The notes under the pieces: model-generated
What the model saw: the letters and a program-made list of their open reading frames with translations, nothing else
Databases searched by the model: none
What the model was told of the DNA's origin: nothing
Translations under genes and position numbers: made by a program
DNA from: Acidimicrobiia bacterium
Lineage (GTDB): Bacteria > Actinomycetota > Acidimicrobiia > Acidimicrobiales > Acidimicrobilacustridaceae
Direction of reading: 5' to 3'
Length of the DNA stretch: 59,266 nucleotides
Assembly: GCA_020832495.1 (NCBI GenBank)
Contig: JAFIEP010000016.1
Coordinates: 1-59,266 of the forward strand
In this document: piece by piece, positions 8,458-17,177 of the stretch
Layout: every line of letters starts with the position of its first letter
Numbering within the stretch: position 1 is the first letter of the stretch

Positions 8458-10206
8458 ATGGCGAGGCTGCGGGTCGCGATGGCCCAGCTCAACCTGACCG
8501 TCGGCGCACTCGACGACAACGTCGCTGCGCTGCGTGAGGCCATCGGCTCGGCCGCTGGTTCGTCGTGCGACGTGGTGGTCTTCCCCGAGTTGGCAGTGAC
8601 GGGGTACCCGCCCGAGGACCTGTTGCTGCGACCGACGTTCGTGGCGGACGGGTTGGCCGCTCTCGACGAGGTCGCCTCGGCGACCGCCGGGGGAGGCCCG
8701 GCAGCAGTGGTGGGTTTCGTCGACCGCCGAGGTGATGCCCTCTTCAACGCCGCCGCCGTCTGTGCGAACGGGGCAGTGGTCGGGGTCCAGCACAAACGAC
8801 TGTTGCCCAACTACGCAGTGTTCGACGAGATGAGGTATTTCCAGCGCGGTGCCGAGCCGCTGCGGCTCCACACCGTGGCAGGGGTGCCCGTGGGGGTCAC
8901 GGTCTGCGAGGACCTCTGGTCGTCCGAGGGTCCGGCGGCGGCGCTCGGGGCGGCCGGTGCCGAGGTGATCGTGAACCTGAACGGCTCGCCGTACGAAACC
9001 GACAAGGTCGCTCGACGGGAGGCCACCCTGGCGGCGCGCACGGCAGAAGCCGGCTGTCCGATCGTCTATGTCAATCTCGTCGGGGGCCAGGACGAGTTGG
9101 TCTTCGACGGCGGTTCGATGGTGGTCGACGTCGACGGCTCGGTGCTTGTGCGCGCCCGGTCGTTCGTCGAGGACCTGGTGGTGGTCGACCTGGAAGTCGA
9201 CGGCCGTTCGGTGGCACCACCGGTCACCGAACGTGCGGGCGGATCAATGGACCTCGAGCGGGTGGTCGGGCCGCCGATCGTGGTGAGCGATACGAGCGCC
9301 GCTGCCGGGATGACACCGCTTCCCCCGCCACTGGTCCCTTTGGCCGATCGCACGTCGCAGGTCTGGCAGGCGCTGGTGGTGGCCACCCGCGACTACGTCC
9401 GCAAGAACGGATTCTCCGAGGTTGTCCTGGGTCTCTCCGGAGGGATCGACTCCTCGCTGGTGGCGGCCGTGGCCGCTGACGCGCTCGGGCCGACCGTCGT
9501 GCACGGGGTACTCATGCCGTCGCGCTACTCGAGCGACCACTCCGTCGACGACGCCGTCACCCTGTCCGACCGTCTGGGGATCGACCGCCGCACCATCGCC
9601 ATTGAACCCGCCCATCGTGTGCTGTGTGAGCTGTTGGCGCCCTCCTTCGACGGCCTCGACGAGGACCTCACCGAGGAGAACCTCCAGTCCCGCATCCGGG
9701 GTGTGCTGCTGATGGCGCTGTCGAACAAGTTCGGGTGGTTGGTGCTCACCACCTCCAACAAGAGCGAGTCCGCCGTCGGCTACTCGACCTTGTACGGCGA
9801 CTCGGCCGGCGGGTTCGCCGTGATCAAGGACGTGCCCAAGCTCGAGGTGTACGAGTTGTGCCGGCATCGCAACGCCCTCGCTGTCGACCGAGGTGAGCCG
9901 CCACCCATCCCCGACCATGTGCTCACCAAGCCGCCGTCGGCTGAGCTGCGCCCCGACCAACGGGACGACCAGAGCTTGCCCCCCTACGAGGAGCTCGACG
10001 AGATCTTGGCGGCGTACGTCGAGGGGGATCGCACCTTGGCCGACTTGGTGGCAGCCGGGTACGACCCCGACGTGGTGTCCCGGATTGCTCGCTTGGTGGA
10101 CACCGCCGAGTACAAGCGACGCCAGTTCCCGATCGGTCCGCGCGTGACCTCGAAGGCCTTCGGGAGAGACCGACGGCTACCCATCACCAACGGGTATCGG
10201 CGCTGA
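8458..10206 (+). CDS. nadE: Glutamine-dependent NAD+ synthetase
   Basis: 582 aa, a fusion of two domains. Residues 1 to about 270 form a carbon-nitrogen hydrolase (glutaminase) with the Glu-Lys-Cys triad in FPELAVTGYPPEDLL, VGVQHKRLLPNY and GVTVCEDLW. From about 300 on is the NAD synthase ATP-pyrophosphatase domain, with P-loop LSGGIDSS and the later TSNKSE and GDSAGG motifs. It makes NAD+ from deamido-NAD+, ATP and glutamine-derived ammonia in the cytoplasm. TACGCT at 8444-8449 lies 8 nt before the ATG, which fits a leaderless transcript. It is convergent with the LuxR-type regulator, only 7 nt apart at the stop codons. Confidence 0.96.
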   Translation: MARLRVAMAQLNLTVGALDDNVAALREAIGSAAGSSCDVVVFPELAVTGYPPEDLLLRPTFVADGLAALDEVASATAGGGPAAVVGFVDRRGDALFNAAAVCANGAVVGVQHKRLLPNYAVFDEMRYFQRGAEPLRLHTVAGVPVGVTVCEDLWSSEGPAAALGAAGAEVIVNLNGSPYETDKVARREATLAARTAEAGCPIVYVNLVGGQDELVFDGGSMVVDVDGSVLVRARSFVEDLVVVDLEVDGRSVAPPVTERAGGSMDLERVVGPPIVVSDTSAAAGMTPLPPPLVPLADRTSQVWQALVVATRDYVRKNGFSEVVLGLSGGIDSSLVAAVAADALGPTVVHGVLMPSRYSSDHSVDDAVTLSDRLGIDRRTIAIEPAHRVLCELLAPSFDGLDEDLTEENLQSRIRGVLLMALSNKFGWLVLTTSNKSESAVGYSTLYGDSAGGFAVIKDVPKLEVYELCRHRNALAVDRGEPPPIPDHVLTKPPSAELRPDQRDDQSLPPYEELDEILAAYVEGDRTLADLVAAGYDPDVVSRIARLVDTAEYKRRQFPIGPRVTSKAFGRDRRLPITNGYRR

Positions 10207-10213
10207 CGGTCGG

Positions 10214-12871
10214 TCAACGCCCGAGGGCTTCGGGAAGCTCTCGGCGGCCGCTGATGCCCAGCTTCTGGTAGACACGGCTCAGTTGGTTGTCGACCGTGCG
10301 GGTCGACACGGCGAGTTGCTCCGCGATCTGACGGCTGGATCGCCCGTCGGCGGCCAACACGGCGATCTGCTGTTCTCGGCGCGACAGCGTGGGCAGATCC
10401 GGCGGGAGGTCGAGTTGGTGTGCGCCGAGCGCATCAATGGCGTCGCGCAGTGCGGTCGCCCGGGTCCCGGCCCGTCGGGCCCCGGCGGCCACGCCGCCAC
10501 GATGGTGGCTGCGCGAGGCAAGGGTGAAGGCCTCGGCGGCCACCATGAGGAACCCGAGCGCGGCGAAGTGCTCGCCGGCGTGTTCGAGCTCGGATGGGTC
10601 ATCGTCGAGCACGCCGGTCGTGTAGCGGACCCAGCCTTCGGCCAGGGGACCCTGGATGGTCCCGGCCAGCTCGATCAGCCGGCGCTGGGTGGTCTGGGAG
10701 GCGCCCACACGGACAGCATCGAACAGTGCCCCGGCTTCGATGGTGCGATGTCCGGCAGCCTGTGCGACGTCGGCGGCGCAGCAGAGTGCTGCTTCGGCAC
10801 TGATCACGTCGCCGTCGGCCACCGGGGCCCAGGCGATGGCGCGGGCCACTTCGGCAGCGAACGGCCGGGACGGCTGGTCGTCGAGCAGCGCGCCAGCTTC
10901 GGCTGCGGCTGCGGTGGCGGCGGTGGTGTCGCCGAGAATGGCAGACGCTTCCGCCACGGTGCCGAGCACGAGCGGACCCAGACCCAGCTCGTCGATGCCT
11001 CCGAGCAGGGTGGCGCTCTCCGAGGCTGCTCGGCGGGCGAGGCCGGCCTGGCCTCGGTGCAGCGCGATCTTGGCCTGCAGGAGTAGCTGGAAACCGAGAG
11101 ATCCGTCGTTGGTGGCGGTGACGTCGGCGGCGGCCACCTCCAGCACCCGATCCAGTGCATCGAGGTCACCTGCCGCCAGCAGGTCGAGGACCATGGCGGA
11201 GAAGGCCCAGATGACACCCCTTGGGATCTCGTTGCGTCGGGCGAAGGCGTCCCGGATGGCAGCCTCGGCGGTGGCGCGGGCGTCGAGGATCCGTCCATCG
11301 GCCAGCAGAACCAGGTTGGTGGCGGACAGCACCCTGAGGCGCACCCGTGGGTCCGGGTGGTCGGCCAACGTGTCGATCAGCGGTCGTGCCTCGTCCATGT
11401 GGCCCTCGAGGACCAGCGATGTGGCCCACTGCGCTTCCACGAAGCCTCGCCAGGTGGCGTCGCCGATGTCGCCGGCTCGGCTGGCCAGCGCCCGTGCCTC
11501 GTCCAGCCTGCCCATGGCCTGCAGCCGAATGCCGCATGCCAGGGCCCGGGCGCGGATGCCCTCGTCGCTCATTGCGTCGAGGGCCTGGTCAAGCGCAACG
11601 ATGGCCGCGTCGGTGGCGCCGAGCCACTCGAGTGCTTCGGCGAGTTCCACGGCCGCGTCCGGTCCGCCACCGCGCTCCAGCGCGGCCCGGGCCAGGTCTG
11701 CGCACCGGTGCAGATCCGACAGGTCACGTGCAGCGCGGGCGGCGTCGAGGAGCTGCACGGGATCGAGTGGTTGGCCGGCGTCGAGACTCCAGCTGGCCAC
11801 ACGCAGCAGGTCGGTCCGGTCGAGGTCGGTGGCCGAGCTGAACAGTGTCAGCAGCCGGCGCTGCAGCACTCGGCGTCGTCCCTCCCCGATCGACGCTCGA
11901 CGAACCTCGCCGAACAACGGGTGCGCCAGCCGCACGAGCTGACGACCGGCTGTACCCCTCGATCGTGCTCCCGGAGGCATCGTCGGTCGGTCGTCGCTGC
12001 TGATGGTGAAGATGCCGTCGGCCTCCAGTGTGTCGACCAGATCGACGCCGGCGTGGTGCGCCAATGCTTCGAGTGGCAACGGCTCTCCCATGGCGACCAG
12101 GTCGACCAGGTCGGCGGTTGACTCCCCGAGGCGACCGAGGTGACTCTCGACCACCTCGGTGAGGCGCAGGCCACCGGCGACGCCGCGCCAGTGCCAGAGA
12201 TTCCGCTCCATGCGCAGGGTTCCCGCTGCGGTGGCGTCGAGCAGCAGTTCCCGGACGAAGAGCGGGTTGCCGCCGCTCACCTCGTGGAGTCGCTCGATGC
12301 TGCCTCGGGCGAGCGGCCCACCGAGAGCGGTCGCCGCCAGCCGTCCCACCTCGTCGGCGTCGAGCGGTCCGAGCTCGATGCGGGTGCAGCGCTCGTTCTT
12401 CCACAGCGCCGTGATGGCGTCGGGGCAGGCGGCTCCGGCGCGGACGTTCACCAGCAGCCGGGCATCGCCGACCGTTGCCAACTGGCCGAACAGGGCGGCG
12501 CTGGCCTCGTCGAGGAGATGGGCGTCGTCGACGGCCACCACCAGCTCGCCGCTCGCACCGGCCAAGAGCTGTTGGCGGACCGCACGGAACGTGTCGAGCA
12601 GGGCCGGAGCGTCGAGTCGACGGAGCGGTGGATCTCCCAGCAGGTGGGCCAGGCAGCCGAAGGGGATGGTGGCGGCCCCAGGGGTGGCCACGACCAGACG
12701 GTGGTCGATGTCGTCACCGAGGAGGTCGAGGACCTCGGTGGTCAAGCGGCTCTTGCCCACACCGGCGGGCCCGACGAGCACGACGCCGTCCGTCGAGCCG
12801 TTCGTCAGGAGATCGAGCACCCGATGGAGTTCGTCGCTGCGACCGGTGAGGGTCCAGCTCACTGCATCCAC
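10214..12871 (-). CDS. LuxR-family regulator with N-terminal AAA ATPase (LAL-type)
   Basis: 885 aa from GTG 12871. Near the N-terminus is a STAND/AAA ATPase with Walker A GPAGVGKSR (about residues 34-42) and Walker B LVVAVDDAHLLDE; the long middle is alpha-helical and TPR-like (many A-x-A-L-x-x-L repeats). The C-terminus carries a LuxR helix-turn-helix: LSRREQQIAVLAADGRSSRQIAEQLAVSTRTVDNQLSRVYQKLG. Such LAL regulators activate transcription when an inducer is bound. The GTG start has TACCGT 6 nt upstream (12883-12878), the box seen at other leaderless starts here; an in-frame ATG at 12916 with AAGG upstream is the alternative (900 aa). It is divergent from 13041-13664 across a 169-bp gap holding a perfect dyad, which may be its operator. 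Confidence 0.9.
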   Translation of the reverse strand: MDAVSWTLTGRSDELHRVLDLLTNGSTDGVVLVGPAGVGKSRLTTEVLDLLGDDIDHRLVVATPGAATIPFGCLAHLLGDPPLRRLDAPALLDTFRAVRQQLLAGASGELVVAVDDAHLLDEASAALFGQLATVGDARLLVNVRAGAACPDAITALWKNERCTRIELGPLDADEVGRLAATALGGPLARGSIERLHEVSGGNPLFVRELLLDATAAGTLRMERNLWHWRGVAGGLRLTEVVESHLGRLGESTADLVDLVAMGEPLPLEALAHHAGVDLVDTLEADGIFTISSDDRPTMPPGARSRGTAGRQLVRLAHPLFGEVRRASIGEGRRRVLQRRLLTLFSSATDLDRTDLLRVASWSLDAGQPLDPVQLLDAARAARDLSDLHRCADLARAALERGGGPDAAVELAEALEWLGATDAAIVALDQALDAMSDEGIRARALACGIRLQAMGRLDEARALASRAGDIGDATWRGFVEAQWATSLVLEGHMDEARPLIDTLADHPDPRVRLRVLSATNLVLLADGRILDARATAEAAIRDAFARRNEIPRGVIWAFSAMVLDLLAAGDLDALDRVLEVAAADVTATNDGSLGFQLLLQAKIALHRGQAGLARRAASESATLLGGIDELGLGPLVLGTVAEASAILGDTTAATAAAAEAGALLDDQPSRPFAAEVARAIAWAPVADGDVISAEAALCCAADVAQAAGHRTIEAGALFDAVRVGASQTTQRRLIELAGTIQGPLAEGWVRYTTGVLDDDPSELEHAGEHFAALGFLMVAAEAFTLASRSHHRGGVAAGARRAGTRATALRDAIDALGAHQLDLPPDLPTLSRREQQIAVLAADGRSSRQIAEQLAVSTRTVDNQLSRVYQKLGISGRRELPEALGR

Positions 12872-13001
12872 GCTCGAACGGTAGCAGCGGGCGCCGTTTG
12901 TGCTGTGTCGGCTCATCAGACCTTGCGTCGACTCAGCAGTAACGCCGTTCGCTGCCTGGCGCGAACGAGGTGGGGCCTTCGTCGGCGTTGGGACGGCAGG
13001 G

Positions 13002-13026
13002 GGTGCTCCGTTAGCGTCGGAGCACC
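13002..13026. promoter_or_regulatory. 25-bp perfect dyad over a -10-like box, candidate operator
   Basis: GGTGCTCCG (13002-13010), a 7-nt centre TTAGCGT, and CGGAGCACC (13018-13026) form a perfect inverted repeat. The centre contains TAGCGT, the TAnnnT -10 form common in this window, about 25 nt before the ATG at 13041. A protein bound to the arms would cover the promoter. It lies between the LAL regulator and the gene at 13041. Confidence 0.6.
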
Positions 13027-13040
13027 GACCCTGGAGGACG

Positions 13041-13664
13041 ATGACGGACAACGTGGGAAGCGATCACGACGACCGCCCCTGGCCGGGCGGGGGCGCACCG
13101 TTGTTGGTGTGGGCACGTCAACTTGGGTGGCTCTGCTGGGCCGAACGCCGGCTGTTCAGCTTGGTGGGAGCTTGGGTGTGCACCGTCGAGCAGCCGTCGG
13201 TGACGACGCTGCTCGCCGTGTCGTCGCGTCATCACGGTGAGCGCAGTGAGTGGTGGTTCGCCCGGCTCCCGGAACTGCGAGAGTTGCCGGCGGAGTCGCT
13301 CGTGTTGCCGCCCGAAGGACCGTTCGCTGCGGTGTGCGATGACCTCGAGGGGGCCGAGGCGCTCGGTGATGCCGAGCGGTTGGCGGTGCTGTGCGAGGTC
13401 CTCCAGCCTCGACTCCTCGCCACCTACGAGGCCCTCTTGGCGCAGTGCGACGGTGTGGCCGACGCCCCCGTCCGCCGGACGCTGCGCCAGGCCAGTGCTG
13501 ATCTCGAGCAGGACGTCGCCGATGCGACGACGTTGCTCGGGTGCATCGGGACGCGAGGGACCGACGATTCGGCCGTCGTCGCCGCGGTGGAGGCGCTGCA
13601 ACGTCGCTTCGGGGCCCTCGGAGGGTTGCTGCCGCTCGGGACCGACTCGGCGGCAGCCGAGTGA
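13041..13664 (+). CDS. Uncharacterised protein, possibly ferritin-like
   Basis: 207 aa from ATG 13041, with a good ribosome binding site (GGAGG, 5 nt spacing). The predicted fold is all-helical. The first helix WARQLGWLCWAERRLFSLVG has a Glu in its middle, the next ends SSRHHGERSEWW, and C-terminal helices carry LEQDVADATTLLG. A helix-Glu followed by ExxH-like groups recalls ferritin-like di-iron proteins, but I cannot place the second Glu/His pair with confidence, so the family is a guess. It is divergent from the LAL regulator, and its promoter lies in a perfect dyad, so it may be that regulator's target. Confidence 0.6.
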   Translation: MTDNVGSDHDDRPWPGGGAPLLVWARQLGWLCWAERRLFSLVGAWVCTVEQPSVTTLLAVSSRHHGERSEWWFARLPELRELPAESLVLPPEGPFAAVCDDLEGAEALGDAERLAVLCEVLQPRLLATYEALLAQCDGVADAPVRRTLRQASADLEQDVADATTLLGCIGTRGTDDSAVVAAVEALQRRFGALGGLLPLGTDSAAAE

Positions 13665-13900
13665 AAGAACAGAGAACATATTGAGAAAAACTGTCGGGGG
13701 CTGGAAGTGGGTGAACGTTGCCGGCCTCGGGGCAGCGAAACCGGGCCGATTTCCACAGGTGGGTGGCGCCACTTGACCGCCCCGGTATGGTGCTGAATGG
13801 ACCTCCCGAACGTGGGTCACCTCGGTGGCAGACACGCGAGGTCCGGCAACGTCGACCGGCGACGCCACCCCCACGACGTACGTAGAGACAGAGGAGCACC

Positions 13901-14836
13901 GTGCCCAAGGAGCGCGTCGAGCGCGACGAGGAAGACCTCGTTCGGCTCTACCTCACCGACATCGGCCAGTACCCCCTCCTCACCAAAGAGGACGAGGTAC
14001 GGCTCGCACAACAGATCGAGGCTGGCGTCGAGGCGCGCACCGAGCTGGAGTCGTCCGCTGATCTGACGCCGTCGCGCAAGCGCGAGCTGCGCCGCGCCGT
14101 TCGACTCGGCGAGAAGGCCGAGCGGACGTTCGTGCAATCGAACCTGCGTCTGGTGGTCTCCATCGCCAAGAAGTACCAGGCATCGGGACTGCCCTTGCTC
14201 GACCTGATCCAGGAAGGCAACCTCGGCCTCATGCACGCCGTCGAGAAATTCGACTGGCGCAAGGGCTTCAAGTTCTCGACCTATGCCACCTGGTGGATCC
14301 GCCAGGCCATCACCCGCGGCATCGCCAACACCGGCCGGACCATCCGCCTCCCGGTCCACGCCGGTGACACCCTGGCTCGGTTGCAGAAGGCTCGGAGCCG
14401 CCTGGAGCTCAAGCTCGGGCGACCCGCCACCCTCGCCGAGCTGTCCACCGAGGTGGAGATGCCCGAGGACAAGGTCACCGAGGCGCTCCGCTTCGCCGCC
14501 GAACCGCTCTCGCTCTCCGAGCCGCTGCGCGAGGACGGCGATGCCGAACTGGGCGACGTCGTGGAGGACCGCTCTGCCGAGTCGCCCTTCGAGACCGCGG
14601 CGACGGCCCTCCTTCCCGAGGAGATCAACCGGTTGCTCGGTCCGCTCGACGAGCGCGAGCGAGAGATCCTGAAGCTGCGTTTCGGTCTCGATCGGGGTGA
14701 GCCCCGCACGCTCGAGGAGGTGGGGGAGCACTTCAACCTCACCCGTGAGCGCATCCGCCAGATCGAGGCGCGAGCCATGTCGAAGCTGCGCCATCCTTCG
14801 AGCGACACCGGCGCTCGCGACCTGCTGGCTGTCTGA
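13901..14836 (+). CDS. RNA polymerase sigma factor, SigA/RpoD family (group 2-like)
   Basis: 311 aa from GTG 13901 (GAGGAG 5 nt upstream). Region 1.2 is DLVRLYLTDIGQYPLLT, region 2 includes NLRLVVSIAKKY, DLIQEGNLGLMHAVEKFD and FKFSTYATWWIRQAITR, region 3 follows, and region 4 ends with TLEEVGEHFNLTRERIRQIE. Region 1.1 is absent and the protein is short, so it resembles group 2 (HrdB/SigB-like) sigma factors more than the long primary SigA; it could still be the housekeeping factor of a small-sigma lineage. It should recognise TTGnnn/TAnnnT promoters of the kind seen across this window. Two hairpins follow the gene. The 236 bp upstream hold a TTGACC at about 13774 but no -10 I trust. Confidence 0.93.
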   Translation: MPKERVERDEEDLVRLYLTDIGQYPLLTKEDEVRLAQQIEAGVEARTELESSADLTPSRKRELRRAVRLGEKAERTFVQSNLRLVVSIAKKYQASGLPLLDLIQEGNLGLMHAVEKFDWRKGFKFSTYATWWIRQAITRGIANTGRTIRLPVHAGDTLARLQKARSRLELKLGRPATLAELSTEVEMPEDKVTEALRFAAEPLSLSEPLREDGDAELGDVVEDRSAESPFETAATALLPEEINRLLGPLDEREREILKLRFGLDRGEPRTLEEVGEHFNLTRERIRQIEARAMSKLRHPSSDTGARDLLAV

Positions 14837-14868
14837 GCCACCTCTGGCCGCCCCTCCACGCCCGAGTC

Positions 14869-14926
14869 GGCACCGCCGGCGGGCGCTCGTCGGCGGTGCC
14901 TGACGCCGACGCGTGGCGCCGGCGTC
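14869..14926 (+). terminator. Tandem GC-rich hairpins after sigma factor gene
   Basis: Two stem-loops in series: a perfect 10-bp stem (14869-14878 with 14891-14900, 12-nt loop) and a perfect 7-bp stem (14902-14908 with 14920-14926). They lie 33 nt after the sigma factor stop and before the next gene's start region. There is no U-tract, so these are terminators only by position and shape. Confidence 0.55.
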
Positions 14927-15008
14927 GCCGTGCGTCCCGCACCGGTACAGTAGCCTGCCCGTGTGGCGGCTGCGGAGCAGGACGAGCAGCAACAACGGAG
15001 GTGGCGTC

Positions 15009-15881
15009 GTGAGCGACGCAGCACAAGGTCCCGACTGGTGGCAGGCGTCAGATGGGAAGTGGTATCCGCCCGAGCAGCACCCCGATGCTGCGGCGGCGAC
15101 CCCTGACCCACCCCCCGCCGCGCCCGCCGCTCCTGACGCTGACTCACCGCCGCAGGGCGCGCCACCGCAGGGAGCGCCGCCACCACAGGGCCCACCACCC
15201 CCGCAGGGTCCGCCCCCCGGTCCCGGGTACGGCGCGGCACCGGCCTACGGCGGTGCACCCACCATGGCGCCTGCTGCGCCGCCGCCGGCGCAGAGCAGCA
15301 GTTCGAGTGGCTGCATCAAGGCGATCATCATCGTCGTCATCATCCTCGGGATTCTGGGGCTGCTGACCGTGGTGGCCTTCGTGTTCATCGTCGATCGCAC
15401 GGTCACCTCCATCGAGGGAGCCGTCGAGGACTTCGAGCGCGACAGCGAGGCCATGCAGGAGATCATCGAGGACACCGGCATCGAGACCTCCAGCACCAAC
15501 GTCGAGTTCCCGCCACAGGACGACGTCACCCTCACCGGCTGTCAGGTGAGCTCGTCGGCCAGCCCCGGCATGGTCGACGTCGTCGTCACCGGCGAGGTGG
15601 TCAACAACAGCGCCGCCGCCAGCAACTACTTCATCTTCGTGAGTTGGGACGTCGGGAGTGCCACCGACGCCACCGTCGGCATTTCCGACGTCAGCTCCGG
15701 CGACGACCGCACGTGGAGCACGTCGTTCTCGGGCGTAGCGGACTTCGACGACGGCGACGAGTGCCCAGCTCGTGTGTCGCGCATCGAGCGGTGGGCGATC
15801 ACCGGGGCGATGCCCCTCATCGTGCCCGACAGCGAATTCAACGCCGGCGGCAGCGGGACCGGGACGGGTCTCGGCAACTGA
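15009..15881 (+). CDS. DUF2510-like single-pass membrane protein with Pro-rich linker
   Basis: 290 aa. The N-terminus contains the short motif PDWWQASDGKWYPPE (DUF2510-like, typical of actinobacterial membrane proteins), then about 80 residues of Pro/Gln/Gly repeats (PPQGAPPQ and similar), then a Ser run, one strong TM helix (IKAIIIVVIILGILGLLTVVAFVFIV) and an extracellular C-terminal domain. That domain contains a beta-rich segment, VTLTGCQV ... VVVTGEVVNNSA, resembling the FxLxE-type domain of secreted proteins. I chose GTG 15009 because GGAGG sits 6 nt upstream; GTG 14961 is an alternative that follows TACAGT/TAGCCT boxes. The function is unknown. Confidence 0.75.
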   Translation: MSDAAQGPDWWQASDGKWYPPEQHPDAAAATPDPPPAAPAAPDADSPPQGAPPQGAPPPQGPPPPQGPPPGPGYGAAPAYGGAPTMAPAAPPPAQSSSSSGCIKAIIIVVIILGILGLLTVVAFVFIVDRTVTSIEGAVEDFERDSEAMQEIIEDTGIETSSTNVEFPPQDDVTLTGCQVSSSASPGMVDVVVTGEVVNNSAAASNYFIFVSWDVGSATDATVGISDVSSGDDRTWSTSFSGVADFDDGDECPARVSRIERWAITGAMPLIVPDSEFNAGGSGTGTGLGN

Positions 15882-15951
15882 GACCGCTGTCGGTCAGCCA
15901 TCGCGTGCTCGTGGTCACGCGCCCGTGCTGGTGCCCCTAGACTGCGCCGCC

Positions 15952-16026
15952 ATGAAGAAGCTCATCATCCTCGCCATCGTTGCCGCCCTCGCCGTCGTCG
16001 CCGTGAAGAAGCTCCAGGAGTCCTGA
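15952..16026 (+). CDS. 24-aa membrane peptide
   Basis: The peptide is MKK followed by about 15 hydrophobic residues and then KKLQES. It resembles the N-terminal half of the small DLW-39-type actinobacterial proteins but lacks the DLW segment. TAGACT (15938-15943) lies 8 nt before the ATG, exactly the leaderless pattern of larger genes in this window. Its 3' part overlaps, on the opposite strand, the last codons of the HAD phosphatase gene (stop at 15965). Short length is the main doubt. Confidence 0.55.
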   Translation: MKKLIILAIVAALAVVAVKKLQES

Positions 16027-16846
16027 CCAGCGACAGGCCGCGGCGACGCCGGCTGGCTCGCGCTCGCCGATCCAGCCACCACCAGAGCCCGCCCGCCCCG
16101 AGCGCGGCGCCGATCACCACGCCGACGGCCACCGCCGCGGTGCGAGGTCGCGGGAGCGCACGGCGGTCGCGGAGCGCAACCGGGCGGGCGAAGCGCCGGA
16201 TCTCCCATCCGTGTTCCTCGGCGATGCGAGTGAGTTCGCGGTCGGGATTGACCGCTGTCGGGTGACCGACCGCCTCGAGCATGGGAAGATCGGTCACCGA
16301 GTCGGAGTAGGCGTAACTGACCGAGAGGTCGATCCCGTCGCGCTGGGCGATCTCCCGCATTGCCTCGGCCTTGTAGGGGCCGTAGGAATAGAAGTCCACC
16401 TCGCCCGTGTAGCGACCATCCCCGTCGAGCCGAGCACGCGAGGCGATGGCCTCGTCCACCCCGAGGTACTCGGCGAGTGGTGCCACGATCTCCTCGGGTG
16501 ACGCCGAGACGATGAACACCCGGCGCCCCTGGTGTTGGTGGTCCCGAATGAGTTCCAACGCCTCTTCGAACACGATGGGCTCGATGACCTCGATGAGCGC
16601 CTCTCGGACGATGGCGTTGATGCGCGCCTGTTCCCAGCCGCGGGTGATGCGCAGCGCCTGCTCTCGGACCTTGTGCATCTTCGCCTCGTCGGCACCGAAT
16701 CGCTGGAACAGCAGGTGGCTCCACAAGCCTCGTAGGAGCAGTCGCCGTGAGATCATCCCCTCGCGCAGGAGGGGACGGCCGAAGGCCACCATCGACGCCT
16801 GGGCGATGACGGTCTTGTCGAGATCGAAGAACGCTGCGGCGGTCAC
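15965..16846 (-). CDS. HAD-superfamily phosphatase (SerB-like, subclass IB) with C-terminal membrane anchor
   Basis: 293 aa from GTG 16846, which has CAGGAG 6 nt upstream; in-frame starts further out (16885, 16999) have no such site. Motif I FFDLDKT is at residues 6-12, motif II region IVSASPEEIV, and motif IV SDSVTDLPMLEAVG. The helical cap and length match HAD-IB hydrolases annotated as phosphoserine phosphatase or CicA-like. After the catalytic domain comes a hydrophobic segment (AAVAVGVVIGAALGAGGLWWWL) and an Arg-rich tail, so it is probably tethered to the membrane. Its last 62 nt overlap the 24-aa peptide gene on the other strand, so one of the two 3' ends may be wrong. Confidence 0.85.
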   Translation of the reverse strand: MTAAAFFDLDKTVIAQASMVAFGRPLLREGMISRRLLLRGLWSHLLFQRFGADEAKMHKVREQALRITRGWEQARINAIVREALIEVIEPIVFEEALELIRDHQHQGRRVFIVSASPEEIVAPLAEYLGVDEAIASRARLDGDGRYTGEVDFYSYGPYKAEAMREIAQRDGIDLSVSYAYSDSVTDLPMLEAVGHPTAVNPDRELTRIAEEHGWEIRRFARPVALRDRRALPRPRTAAVAVGVVIGAALGAGGLWWWLDRRARASRRRRGLSLVRTPGASSRRRRRGRQRWRG

Positions 16847-16928
16847 GGGAGCTCCTGAGTTCGGTGGGTGGGTGACGTCGCTCACCGGCGGTTCGTCGCT
16901 CGACCTGGGCGCGAGTGTAGGTGCGAGC

Positions 16929-16958
16929 ACGCTCGGTGGCTGCCGGTGCACCGAGCGT
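16929..16958. promoter_or_regulatory. Inverted repeat upstream of tad promoter
   Basis: ACGCTCGGTG (16929-16938) and its exact complement CACCGAGCGT (16949-16958) are separated by 10 nt. The dyad ends 9 nt before the -35 box of the tad promoter, a position suited to an activator or repressor site. No T-run follows on either strand, so a terminator is less likely. Confidence 0.5.
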
Positions 16959-16967
16959 TGATATCTG

Positions 16968-16996
16968 TTGTGGACGGCTGTGGGACCCTCTACGGT
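16968..16996 (+). promoter_or_regulatory. Candidate tad operon promoter
   Basis: TTGTGG (16968-16973) and TACGGT (16991-16996) are separated by exactly 17 nt. It would give a leader of about 175 nt before tadZ. Confidence 0.5.
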
Positions 16997-17177
16997 CATC
17001 GACGACGGACGTCGACTCGCCCCGCCGGCCTACCGCCGGTGAGCGCTCGTCGGCTCGCCACCCTCGGGGGCCGGCGTCCGTTCTTCCCCCTCTTCGCGGT
17101 GTGACCGCCACCTCATCGAGGCGCGCCGGGACTGATCGTCGACCGATCGCCGACGCCGGACACAGAGGGGAGCGACC

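Larger units (their letters stand above)
16847..17177. other. 331-bp divergent intergenic region, HAD gene / tad operon
   Basis: No convincing gene. It holds the HAD ribosome binding site at its left end, a 10-bp dyad at 16929-16958, the likely tad promoter at 16968-16996, a leader of about 175 nt, and the tadZ ribosome binding site (GAGGGGAG) just before 17178. Confidence 0.7.
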
